Positions 1 to 5,437 of a stretch of 9,655 nt of DNA are shown piece after piece. Source of the stretch: an uncultured Kordia sp. (GTDB lineage: Bacteria; Bacteroidota; Bacteroidia; Flavobacteriales; Flavobacteriaceae). Under the pieces are notes generated by a model. That model saw only the letters and a list, made by a program, of their open reading frames with translations, was not told the origin of the DNA and did no database searches. Location of the stretch: positions 1-9,655 of the forward strand of contig CAJXHW010000055.1 in assembly GCA_913054565.1 (NCBI GenBank), written 5' to 3'. The position numbers and the translations under genes are program-made. Position 1 is the stretch's first letter. Every line of letters starts with the position of its first letter.

Positions 1-26
1 ACTATATTGCCGTAAGATATTTTATA

Positions 27-860
27 ATGGAAGTACAGGAGTCAAATGTAATAATGTTTTTTATAGGAGTATTTACAGTATGCTTAGTGCTGTTTATTGT
101 TTATCTTTTTTTTAAAATGTTAGATTATCTATATCTAAGTTGGTTTAAAAAGCCAGCATGGGTTCATTTTTACTTAAAAAAGAAAGAACTTACTGTTGAT
201 CAAAAATATATTTTACGACAGAACTTTAAGTTCTATAATCGTCTCTCAGGTAAAGATCAAAAGCGGTTTGAGCATCGATTACATCGTTTTTTAACTAATA
301 AAAATTTTATATCTAGGGATGGTGTTGAATTAAATGATGTTAAAAAAGTGCTGATTTCAGCAACAGCGATAATGTTAACTTTTGGTATGCGAAAATATCT
401 GTTGCCAATTGTAGAACGAATAATTGTTTATCCTGAAAAATTCTATTCTACAATTGATGAGCGTTATCATAAAGGAGAATTTAACCCAAGATTAAAAGCC
501 TTAGTCTTGTCATGGAAAGATTTTGAAGAAGGTTTTAAAATTGATAATGATAATTTGAACTTAGGAATACATGAATTTACACATGCTATTCATTTAAATA
601 GCATACGTAAAAGTGATACCGCTTCAGTAGTTTTTTCCGATGGCTTTTCAGAGTTGATTAGCTTGTTACGAAAAGATCTTGAGGTAGGTAAATTACAAGA
701 TTCAGGATTTATAAGAGATTATGGGTTTACCAATGAGTTTGAATTCTTAGCTGTTGTGGTTGAAAACTTTATAGAATCGCCTAATGAGTTTAAGAGCCAA
801 TTCCCAAAATTATATAAAAAAATCCAGCAAATGTTTAATTTCAGATTTGCTGGATATTGA
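27..860 (+). CDS. Membrane-anchored MtfA-like (peptidase family M90) zinc-dependent peptidase
   Basis: A 277-residue protein with a strongly hydrophobic segment at about residues 9-30, read as one N-terminal membrane anchor, followed by a soluble domain. The zinc-peptidase motif HEFTH is at 182-186. A glutamate in the context EFLAVVVENF (Glu239) matches the place of the third metal ligand in E. coli MtfA. E. coli MtfA is a roughly 265-residue cytosolic aminopeptidase that interacts with the glucose repressor Mlc; this protein has a membrane anchor, so that role should not be transferred. Its substrate is unknown. The frame stays open upstream to the left edge without another ATG; ATG at 27 is taken as the start, and Met10 is an alternative. 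The gene converges on rpe with 19 bases between stop codons, and its last codons carry the rpe terminator. Family assignment is firm; function is inferred. Confidence 0.85.
   Translation: MEVQESNVIMFFIGVFTVCLVLFIVYLFFKMLDYLYLSWFKKPAWVHFYLKKKELTVDQKYILRQNFKFYNRLSGKDQKRFEHRLHRFLTNKNFISRDGVELNDVKKVLISATAIMLTFGMRKYLLPIVERIIVYPEKFYSTIDERYHKGEFNPRLKALVLSWKDFEEGFKIDNDNLNLGIHEFTHAIHLNSIRKSDTASVVFSDGFSELISLLRKDLEVGKLQDSGFIRDYGFTNEFEFLAVVVENFIESPNEFKSQFPKLYKKIQQMFNFRFAGY
816..855 (-). terminator. rpe terminator, inside the 3' end of the convergent peptidase gene
   Basis: A perfect 11-bp inverted repeat (822-832 and 845-855, arms ATCCAGCAAAT and ATTTGCTGGAT) encloses a 12-base loop. Read on the minus strand it is followed directly by seven T residues (A-run 816-822), the form of an intrinsic terminator. 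It lies 25 bases after the rpe stop. On the plus strand no T-run follows directly, so it is oriented for rpe rather than the peptidase gene. Confidence 0.8.
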
Positions 861-879
861 CTCTATTGTAACTTTTTGA

Positions 880-1542
880 TTAGGAGTTTGCTACCTTCTT
901 CAGTTCTTTTATAGTGTTTAGTTGATGTTCAGATTTGAAAACATGACTACCTGCTACAAATACATTAGCACCTGCCTCAGCTAATTGTTTAATGTTTTTA
1001 TCAGTTACACCACCATCAATTTCTATAAGCGTATCTAAACCTTGTTCGTCAATCATTTGTCGTAACTTTGCAACTCTTTTATAAGTAATATCTTCAAATT
1101 TCTGACCTCCAAACCCTGGGTTAATTGACATTAATAATACCATATAACATTCAGGTAATATGTCTTCTAAAACAGAAATAGGTGTCGTTAAATTAAGTAC
1201 AATTCCTGCTTTACAGCCTACGTCTTTAATTTGTCTTAGTGTTCTGTGCAGGTGTACAGTAGATTCATAGTGTACTGTAATGATATCTGCACCAACTTTT
1301 GCAAATTCTTCAATATAACGTTCGGGCTTTTCAATCATTAAATGTACATCTAATGGTTTAGTGGCGTGTTTTTTTATAGCTTGAATGACTGGCATTCCAT
1401 AAGAAATATTTGGTACAAAATGCCCGTCCATAACATCTATATGAAACCAATCAGCATCACTAGCGTTAACCATTTCTGTATCACGTTGCAAATTCCCGAA
1501 ATCTGCAGCAAGCATTGAGGGTGCAATTAATTTTGTGTTCAT
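880..1542 (-). CDS. rpe: Ribulose-phosphate 3-epimerase
   Basis: A 220-residue TIM-barrel enzyme of normal family length. It interconverts D-ribulose 5-phosphate and D-xylulose 5-phosphate in the cytosolic pentose phosphate pathway. Visible family motifs are APSMLAADF (7-15), FHIDVMDGHFVPN (33-45, with metal ligands His34 and Asp36), DVHLMIEKP (65-73, His67), MSINPGFGGQ (138-147, phosphate-binding loop) and EIDGGV (174-179, catalytic Asp176). The ATG at 1542 follows an A/C-rich leader with no Shine-Dalgarno sequence, normal for this phylum. A TACATTTG -7 element lies 22 bases upstream of the start, just after the rpoD terminator, so rpe is probably its own transcript with a very short leader. 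Its terminator lies inside the convergent peptidase gene. Confidence 0.97.
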   Translation of the reverse strand: MNTKLIAPSMLAADFGNLQRDTEMVNASDADWFHIDVMDGHFVPNISYGMPVIQAIKKHATKPLDVHLMIEKPERYIEEFAKVGADIITVHYESTVHLHRTLRQIKDVGCKAGIVLNLTTPISVLEDILPECYMVLLMSINPGFGGQKFEDITYKRVAKLRQMIDEQGLDTLIEIDGGVTDKNIKQLAEAGANVFVAGSHVFKSEHQLNTIKELKKVANS

Positions 1543-1564
1543 GTTGTTGTGTTGTTTTGTACTA

Positions 1565-1572
1565 CAAATGTA
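1565..1572 (-). promoter_or_regulatory. Probable rpe promoter, -7 element TACATTTG
   Basis: Reads TACATTTG on the minus strand, a full match to the Bacteroidota -7 consensus TAnnTTTG, 22 bases before the rpe ATG. No convincing TTG is at the usual -33 spacing; that region is the T-run of the rpoD terminator. The predicted leader is only about 15 bases. The start site is inferred. Confidence 0.65.
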
Positions 1573-1584
1573 ATGGTTTTAAAC

Positions 1585-1613
1585 AAAAAAAACTCCGGTA
1601 ATCAGCCGGAGTT
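1585..1613 (-). terminator. rpoD intrinsic terminator
   Basis: Perfect 8-bp stem AACTCCGG (1591-1598) and CCGGAGTT (1606-1613) around a 7-base loop. Read on the minus strand, the stem runs into eight T residues (A-run 1585-1592). It lies about 80 bases beyond the restored rpoD stop codon and just before the rpe promoter, so it separates the two transcripts. Confidence 0.88.
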
Positions 1614-1643
1614 TCATCATCAATCAAAAAACGAACAGTTTAA

Positions 1644-1688
1644 TGTTAGCTTACGCCAACATACTAATACTGTCGTTACCGTTATTAG
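1644..1688 (-). other. Possible structured 3' untranslated region of rpoD
   Basis: Two inverted repeats fill the stretch between the restored rpoD stop and its terminator. One is 7 bp (1644-1650 and 1655-1661, one G-U pair on the minus strand) closed by GUAA, a GNRA-type tetraloop. The other is 6 bp (1664-1669 and 1683-1688). Neither has a T-run, so they are not terminators themselves. Function is unknown, and chance folding is possible in DNA this AT-rich. Confidence 0.35.
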
Positions 1689-1692
1689 GAGT

Positions 1693-2556
1693 TTATCCTA
1701 AATATGTTTTTAATATTTTACTTCTAGACGTGTGTTTTAAACGTCTGATTGCTTTTTCTTTTATTTGACGTACACGTTCTCTTGTTAAATCAAACGTTTC
1801 GCCAATTTCTTCAAGAGTCATTGGGTGCTAGTCACCTAAACCAAAGTATAAGCTAATAACATCGGCTTCACGTGGTGTTAATGTTTGTAAGGCTCTTGTG
1901 ATTTCGGTTCTTAATGACTCGTGTAATAATGTACGGTCAGGATTTGGTGACTCTCCTGAACGCAATACGTCATATAAATTAGAATCTTCTCCTTCTACCA
2001 ATGGTGCATCCATAGAGACATGACGACCAGAATTTTTCATTGATTCCTTAACGTCATTAATTGTCATATCTAGCTCTTTTGCAATTTCTTCTGCAGAAGG
2101 AATGCGCTCATGAGCTTGCTCTAAAAAGGCATAAGTTTTATTAATTTTATTAATAGAACCAATTTTATTTAAAGGTAAACGTACAATTCTTGATTGTTCT
2201 GCTAATGCTTGTAAGATAGATTGACGAATCCACCAAACAGCATACGATATAAATTTAAAACCACGTGTTTCATCAAAACGTTGTGCGGCTTTAATTAACC
2301 CTAAATTACCTTCATTAATTAAATCTGGTAATGTAAGTCCTTGGTTTTGGTATTGTTTAGCAACAGAAACTACAAAACGTAAATTTGCTTTTGTTAATTT
2401 TTCTAAAGCAATTTGATCACCAGCTTTAATACGTTGCGCTAACTCTACTTCTTCATCAGCAGTAATTAAGTCAACCTTTCCTATTTCTTGTAAATATTTG
2501 TCTAAAGATGCGGTTTCTCTGTTAGTAACCTGCTTGGTGATTTTTAGTTGTCTCAT
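1693..2556 (-). pseudogene. rpoD: Primary sigma factor RpoD/SigA, interrupted by an in-frame TAG at codon 243
   Basis: The gene is 287 codons if the stop is ignored, the length I know for flavobacterial RpoD. Visible parts are region 1.2 (about 15-45), the core-binding helix (DLINEGNLGLIKA, 78-90), the -10 recognition region (RGFKFISYAVWWIRQSI, 98-114), region 3 (about 130-200) and region 4.1 (about 215-240). Region 1.1 is absent, as is usual in this phylum. The frame stops at TAG (1828-1830) after FGLGD. It then resumes without shift as HPMTLEEIGETFDLTRERVRQ (the region 4.2 helix-turn-helix), ending in KTYLG and TAA at 1693-1695. The 242-residue open product would lack the -35-binding helix. 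The downstream part shows no decay, so the break is either very recent, an assembly error, or tolerated by suppression. RpoD is essential, so a true null is not plausible unless another intact copy exists. The ATG at 2556 is supported by an AGGAGG seven bases upstream. Confidence 0.93.
1828..1830 (-). other. rpoD: In-frame amber codon in rpoD (Gln expected)
   Basis: The minus strand reads GGT GAC TAG CAC CCA ATG. Flavobacterial RpoD, from memory, has Asp-Gln-His-Pro-Met here, so a single C-to-T change in CAG explains the stop. TAG followed by C is a relatively leaky context in E. coli. Amber read-through or suppression often inserts Gln, which would restore the expected residue. Confidence 0.9.
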
Positions 2557-2563
2557 GTATTGT

Positions 2564-2569
2564 CCTCCT
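2564..2569 (-). promoter_or_regulatory. Canonical Shine-Dalgarno AGGAGG before rpoD
   Basis: The minus strand reads AGGAGG, then seven bases, then ATG at 2556. It is the only clear Shine-Dalgarno sequence among the six starts visible on the minus strand; the others have A/T- or A/C-rich leaders. Bacteroidota ribosomes normally hide the anti-Shine-Dalgarno tail of 16S rRNA, so its presence suggests special translational control. Confidence 0.7.
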
Positions 2570-2575
2570 GATTAT

Positions 2576-2599
2576 TTAGATGTTGTTGTGCCTACGCAT
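2576..2599 (-). other. Possible 7-codon upstream ORF in the rpoD leader
   Basis: ATG at 2599 opens a frame for M-R-R-H-N-N-I and stops at TAA (2576-2578), six bases before the AGGAGG of rpoD. It may be chance; no start signal of its own is visible. If translated, the ending ribosome would sit over the rpoD ribosome-binding site. Confidence 0.2.
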
Positions 2600-2696
2600 T
2601 AAGTTATACGTTCAATTAGTTGTTTTTGTTACAAAAAAGATGAGTTATATTTTAAATTTAATGTAAGTGGTTGTTTTATAGGGTATTATTTTTAAT

Positions 2697-2729
2697 AAAA
2701 AAAGCACCACATTAAAAATGTGATGCTTT
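2697..2729 (-). terminator. pnp intrinsic terminator
   Basis: A 12-bp hairpin with arms at 2701-2712 and 2718-2729. The only non-Watson-Crick position is a G-U pair when read as minus-strand RNA. A run of T follows on the minus strand (A-run 2697-2703). It starts 24 bases after the pnp stop codon and separates pnp from rpoD. Confidence 0.85.
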
Positions 2730-2752
2730 TTGATAGTTACTTATTTTAAAAA

Positions 2753-4909
2753 CTAGTCTTCTTTTTTAAGAGCTGGTTTTTTGTCTTCTCTAGGAGGCCT
2801 AGGTAATAAGGCCTTTTTAGAAACTTTTTCTTTTCTTGTTTTCGGATCTCTACCAAAATACTTAACGTCAAAAACATCTCCCATGTTTACAACATCAGAT
2901 ACATTTTCTGTGCGTGACCATGCTAATTCACTAACATGTAAAAGCACTTCATTTCCTGGAGCTTCTGTGTATTCTACAACAGCACCAAAGTCAAGCATTT
3001 TAATAACTTTTACTTCATAAACACTACCAACTTTTGGCTTGAATGTGATAGAGTCAATTTTAGCTAAAACAGCATCAATTCCTTCTTGTCCTGTTCCTAA
3101 AATTTCAACAATTCCTTCTTCAGTTACGGGGTCTTCATTTATTACAATTGTACATCCAGTTTCTTTTTGTAATTCTTGAATTACTTTTCCACCTGGTCCG
3201 ATTAATGCACCAATAAATTCATTTGCAATTGTTCTCGTAACCATTTTTGGAGCGTGAGATTTCACATCAGAATTAGGTTTTGCAATTGTATCGGTTAATT
3301 TGCTTAGGATGTGTAAACGGCCTTCTCTTGCTTGTTTTAGGGCATTTACTAAAATTTCGTAAGACAATCCTTTTACTTTAATATCCATCTGACATGCAGT
3401 AATACCGTCAGCAGTACCAGTAACTTTAAAATCCATGTCTCCTAAGTGATCTTCATCTCCTAAAATATCAGATAATACAGCATAACGATCGCCATCAGAA
3501 ATTAATCCCATAGCGATACCTGAAACTGGTTTTTTCATTTCAATACCTGCATCCATCATTGCCATTGTACCTGCACAAACTGTAGCCATTGAAGATGAAC
3601 CGTTAGATTCTAATACTTCAGATACAACTCTTACAGTGTAAGGACAATTATCAGGAACCATTCCTTTTAATGCACGTTGTGCTAAGTTACCATGACCAAC
3701 TTCTCTACGAGAAGTTCCTCTTAGTGGTCTAGCTTCTCCTGTACAAAATGGAGGAAAGTTATAGTGTAAATAGAATGTTTCTTCACCTTGGTGAGTTGGC
3801 ATGTCTATTTGGTTTGCCTCTCTAGATGTTCCTAAAGTTACAGTTGCTAATGCTTGAGTTTCCCCTCTTGTAAATATTGAAGATCCATGAGTTGATGGTA
3901 AGTAATCTACCTCACACCAAATTGGTCTAATATCTGTAGTTTTACGTCCGTCTAAACGCAATCCTTCAGCTAAAGTTAATTCTCTAACAGCATTCTTTTG
4001 TGCTTTGTTGAAGTATTTACCAACTAAATCACCATATTCTGCTAACTCTTCTTCAGTAAATGAAGCAATAATTTCTTCTTTTACTTCAGAGAATGCAGCT
4101 GAACGTTCTGCTTTTGAAGTTCCTTTTTTAGCAATAGCATAACATTTGTCATACGCAAGATTATGGATTTTCTCAGCTAATTCATCGTTAGATGCTTCGG
4201 CTTCATATTCACGAGTTTCTTTTTTTCCAAAAGCTTCAGCTAAACGTACTTGAGCAGCACATTGAACTTTAATAGCTTCATGTGCAAATTTAATAGCGCT
4301 TGCCATTTCTTCTTCAGAAACTTCGTCCATTTCACCTTCAACCATCATTACAGAGTCTGCAGATGCTCCAATCATCATGTCCAAATCAGCATTAGCTAAT
4401 TGAGTTCTGCTTGGGTTGATAACGAATTCTCCGTTTATTCTTGCAACACGAACTTCAGAAATGGGTGTTTCAAATGGAATATCACTTAATTGAATTACAG
4501 TAGATGCGGCTAACCCTGCTAATGCATCTGGCATTACTTCATCATCATGAGACATTAACTGAATCATAACTTGCGTTTCTGCATGGTAATCTTTAGGAAA
4601 TAATGGGCGTAAAACACGGTCTACTAAACGCATTGTTAGTACTTCGCCATCACTTGGTCTTGCTTCTCTTTTGAAGAAACCACCTGGGTAGCGTCCTGCA
4701 GCAGCAAATTTTTCTCTGTAGTCAACTGTTAATGGTAAAAAGTCTACAGGGCTTTGTTTGTAGTTAGAAACTACAGTACATAAAAGCATTGCTTTTCCCA
4801 TTTGTACAACAACCGAACCATGCGCTTGTTTTGCTAATTTTCCGGTTTCGATAGAAATTTCTCTTCCATCTCCTAGGTCAATGACCTCTCTAAAAACTTT
4901 TGGAATCAT
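2753..4909 (-). CDS. pnp: Polyribonucleotide nucleotidyltransferase (PNPase)
   Basis: 718 residues with the full PNPase order: first RNase PH-like domain (about 10-145, RNA-contact loop GGFFKREAR at 76-84), helical linker (about 205-305), catalytic second RNase PH-like domain (about 310-540), KH domain (about 556-620, GPGG at 571-574) and S1 domain (about 625-700), then a short charged tail. Catalytic residues are Asp485 and Asp491 in GDEDHLGDMDF, with the SNGSSSMATVCAG loop at 435-447. The enzyme degrades RNA 3' to 5' using phosphate and acts as a trimer. It follows rpsO, as in many bacteria, with a terminator and a -7 element between them. The ATG at 4909 follows an A/T-rich leader without a Shine-Dalgarno sequence. 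The stop is TAG, with an in-frame TAA after three further codons (2741-2743). Confidence 0.98.
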   Translation of the reverse strand: MIPKVFREVIDLGDGREISIETGKLAKQAHGSVVVQMGKAMLLCTVVSNYKQSPVDFLPLTVDYREKFAAAGRYPGGFFKREARPSDGEVLTMRLVDRVLRPLFPKDYHAETQVMIQLMSHDDEVMPDALAGLAASTVIQLSDIPFETPISEVRVARINGEFVINPSRTQLANADLDMMIGASADSVMMVEGEMDEVSEEEMASAIKFAHEAIKVQCAAQVRLAEAFGKKETREYEAEASNDELAEKIHNLAYDKCYAIAKKGTSKAERSAAFSEVKEEIIASFTEEELAEYGDLVGKYFNKAQKNAVRELTLAEGLRLDGRKTTDIRPIWCEVDYLPSTHGSSIFTRGETQALATVTLGTSREANQIDMPTHQGEETFYLHYNFPPFCTGEARPLRGTSRREVGHGNLAQRALKGMVPDNCPYTVRVVSEVLESNGSSSMATVCAGTMAMMDAGIEMKKPVSGIAMGLISDGDRYAVLSDILGDEDHLGDMDFKVTGTADGITACQMDIKVKGLSYEILVNALKQAREGRLHILSKLTDTIAKPNSDVKSHAPKMVTRTIANEFIGALIGPGGKVIQELQKETGCTIVINEDPVTEEGIVEILGTGQEGIDAVLAKIDSITFKPKVGSVYEVKVIKMLDFGAVVEYTEAPGNEVLLHVSELAWSRTENVSDVVNMGDVFDVKYFGRDPKTRKEKVSKKALLPRPPREDKKPALKKED

Positions 4910-4932
4910 AATTTTTTTAATTCTTAATTAAA

Positions 4933-4986
4933 CATTGGTTGTTGTGTTGTTGTAGTAGTTGTACTCCAATGAAAAACTATAGTTTT
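4933..4986 (-). promoter_or_regulatory. Foldable pnp leader with an ACA-rich loop
   Basis: Read on the minus strand, a 14-base palindrome AAAACTATAGTTTT (4973-4986) is followed at once by a 6-bp inverted repeat, CATTGG (4966-4971) and CCAATG (4933-4938). The repeat encloses 27 bases made almost wholly of ACA and CAA units, which should stay single-stranded. The 3' arm contains an ATG opening a 3-codon frame (M-F-N-stop, 4924-4935). E. coli pnp is autoregulated through its leader; a similar role here is inference. Confidence 0.4.
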
Positions 4987-5005
4987 AGCTTCTTCGTTAT
5001 GTATT

Positions 5006-5013
5006 CAAAACTA
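5006..5013 (-). promoter_or_regulatory. Probable pnp promoter, -7 element TAGTTTTG
   Basis: Matches TAnnTTTG on the minus strand, between the rpsO terminator and pnp. It predicts a pnp leader of about 90 bases. No clear TTG is at the -33 spacing, so this may be a weak promoter. Confidence 0.5.
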
Positions 5014-5036
5014 AATTAGTGGTTTAGCTTTAAATG

Positions 5037-5066
5037 AAAAAGAGAGGCGTAAAGCCTCTCTTTTTT
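5037..5066 (-). terminator. rpsO intrinsic terminator
   Basis: An 8-bp stem AGAGAGGC (5041-5048) and GCCTCTCT (5054-5061) with a 5-base loop, extended by flanking A-T pairs. T residues follow on the minus strand. It begins two bases after the rpsO stop codon. Some read-through into pnp is possible, as in the E. coli rpsO-pnp operon. Confidence 0.9.
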
Positions 5067-5068
5067 GA

Positions 5069-5338
5069 TTATTTTCTTAATCCTAATTCTTTAACAATAG
5101 CACGATATCTTAAGATATCTTTCTTAGTTAAATAGTCAAGTAAGCTTCTTCTTTTACCTACTAACATTACTAAGGCGCGCTCAGTGTTATAATCTTTACG
5201 ATTCTTTTTTAAGTGCTCAGTTAAGTGGTTGATTCTTTCTGTGAATAAAGCGATTTGCCCTTCTGCAGAACCAGTGTTTTTTGCATCACCTCCGTGTTTC
5301 GCGAAAAGTTCAGCTTTTGCTTCTTTAGTTAATAACAT
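5069..5338 (-). CDS. rpsO: 30S ribosomal protein uS15
   Basis: An 89-residue protein, the standard length for S15. Family blocks are visible: the N-terminal TKEAKAELFAKHGG, the conserved TGSAEGQIALFTERINHLTEHLK (22-44) that contacts 16S rRNA, and RRSLLDYL followed by a basic C-terminus ending GLRK. It binds the central domain of 16S rRNA early in 30S assembly. The start at 5338 fits the family and has no Shine-Dalgarno sequence. It has a well-formed Bacteroidota promoter, a leader of about 50 bases carrying a hairpin, and a terminator directly after the stop. S15 represses its own mRNA in several other bacteria, so control through the leader is plausible. Confidence 0.98.
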   Translation of the reverse strand: MLLTKEAKAELFAKHGGDAKNTGSAEGQIALFTERINHLTEHLKKNRKDYNTERALVMLVGKRRSLLDYLTKKDILRYRAIVKELGLRK

Positions 5339-5371
5339 GCTAATATTTATTTAAATGATTGTTATGTAATT

Positions 5372-5388
5372 GATACGGTTTTCGTACC
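5372..5388 (-). promoter_or_regulatory. Hairpin at the predicted 5' end of rpsO mRNA
   Basis: On the minus strand GGTACG (5388-5383) pairs with CGTATC (5377-5372) over a 5-base A-rich loop. The two basal pairs are G-C then G-U, a combination S15 recognises in 16S rRNA helix 22. The hairpin starts about where transcription from the TATATTTG element should begin. A role as S15 operator or as 5' stabiliser is inferred. Confidence 0.4.
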
Positions 5389-5394
5389 AAGCTG

Positions 5395-5424
5395 CAAATA
5401 TAAGATATAAATGCTAACTAACAA
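5395..5424 (-). promoter_or_regulatory. rpsO promoter (TTG, 19 bases, TATATTTG)
   Basis: On the minus strand TTG (5424-5422), a 19-base spacer and TATATTTG (5402-5395) match both halves of the Bacteroidota housekeeping promoter. It is the best complete promoter in the window and lies in the gap between accD and rpsO. Confidence 0.75.
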
Positions 5425-5437
5425 TTAAAAAATGTAA

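Noticed and set aside
1828..2556. A genuine short sigma factor of 242 residues
   Set aside because: The next 44 codons encode the expected region 4.2 in the same frame with a normal end, so this is an interrupted full-length gene and not a separate short type.
2600..2696. A clear -33/-7 promoter for rpoD
   Set aside because: I looked for TAnnTTTG between the pnp terminator and rpoD. TAAATTTA and CTTTTTTG are the nearest, but neither fits with a proper -33, so no call is made.
2781..3020. Plus-strand ORF of 79 codons
   Set aside because: Lies wholly antisense to the S1 domain and tail of pnp, with no recognisable domain or start signal; a shadow frame.
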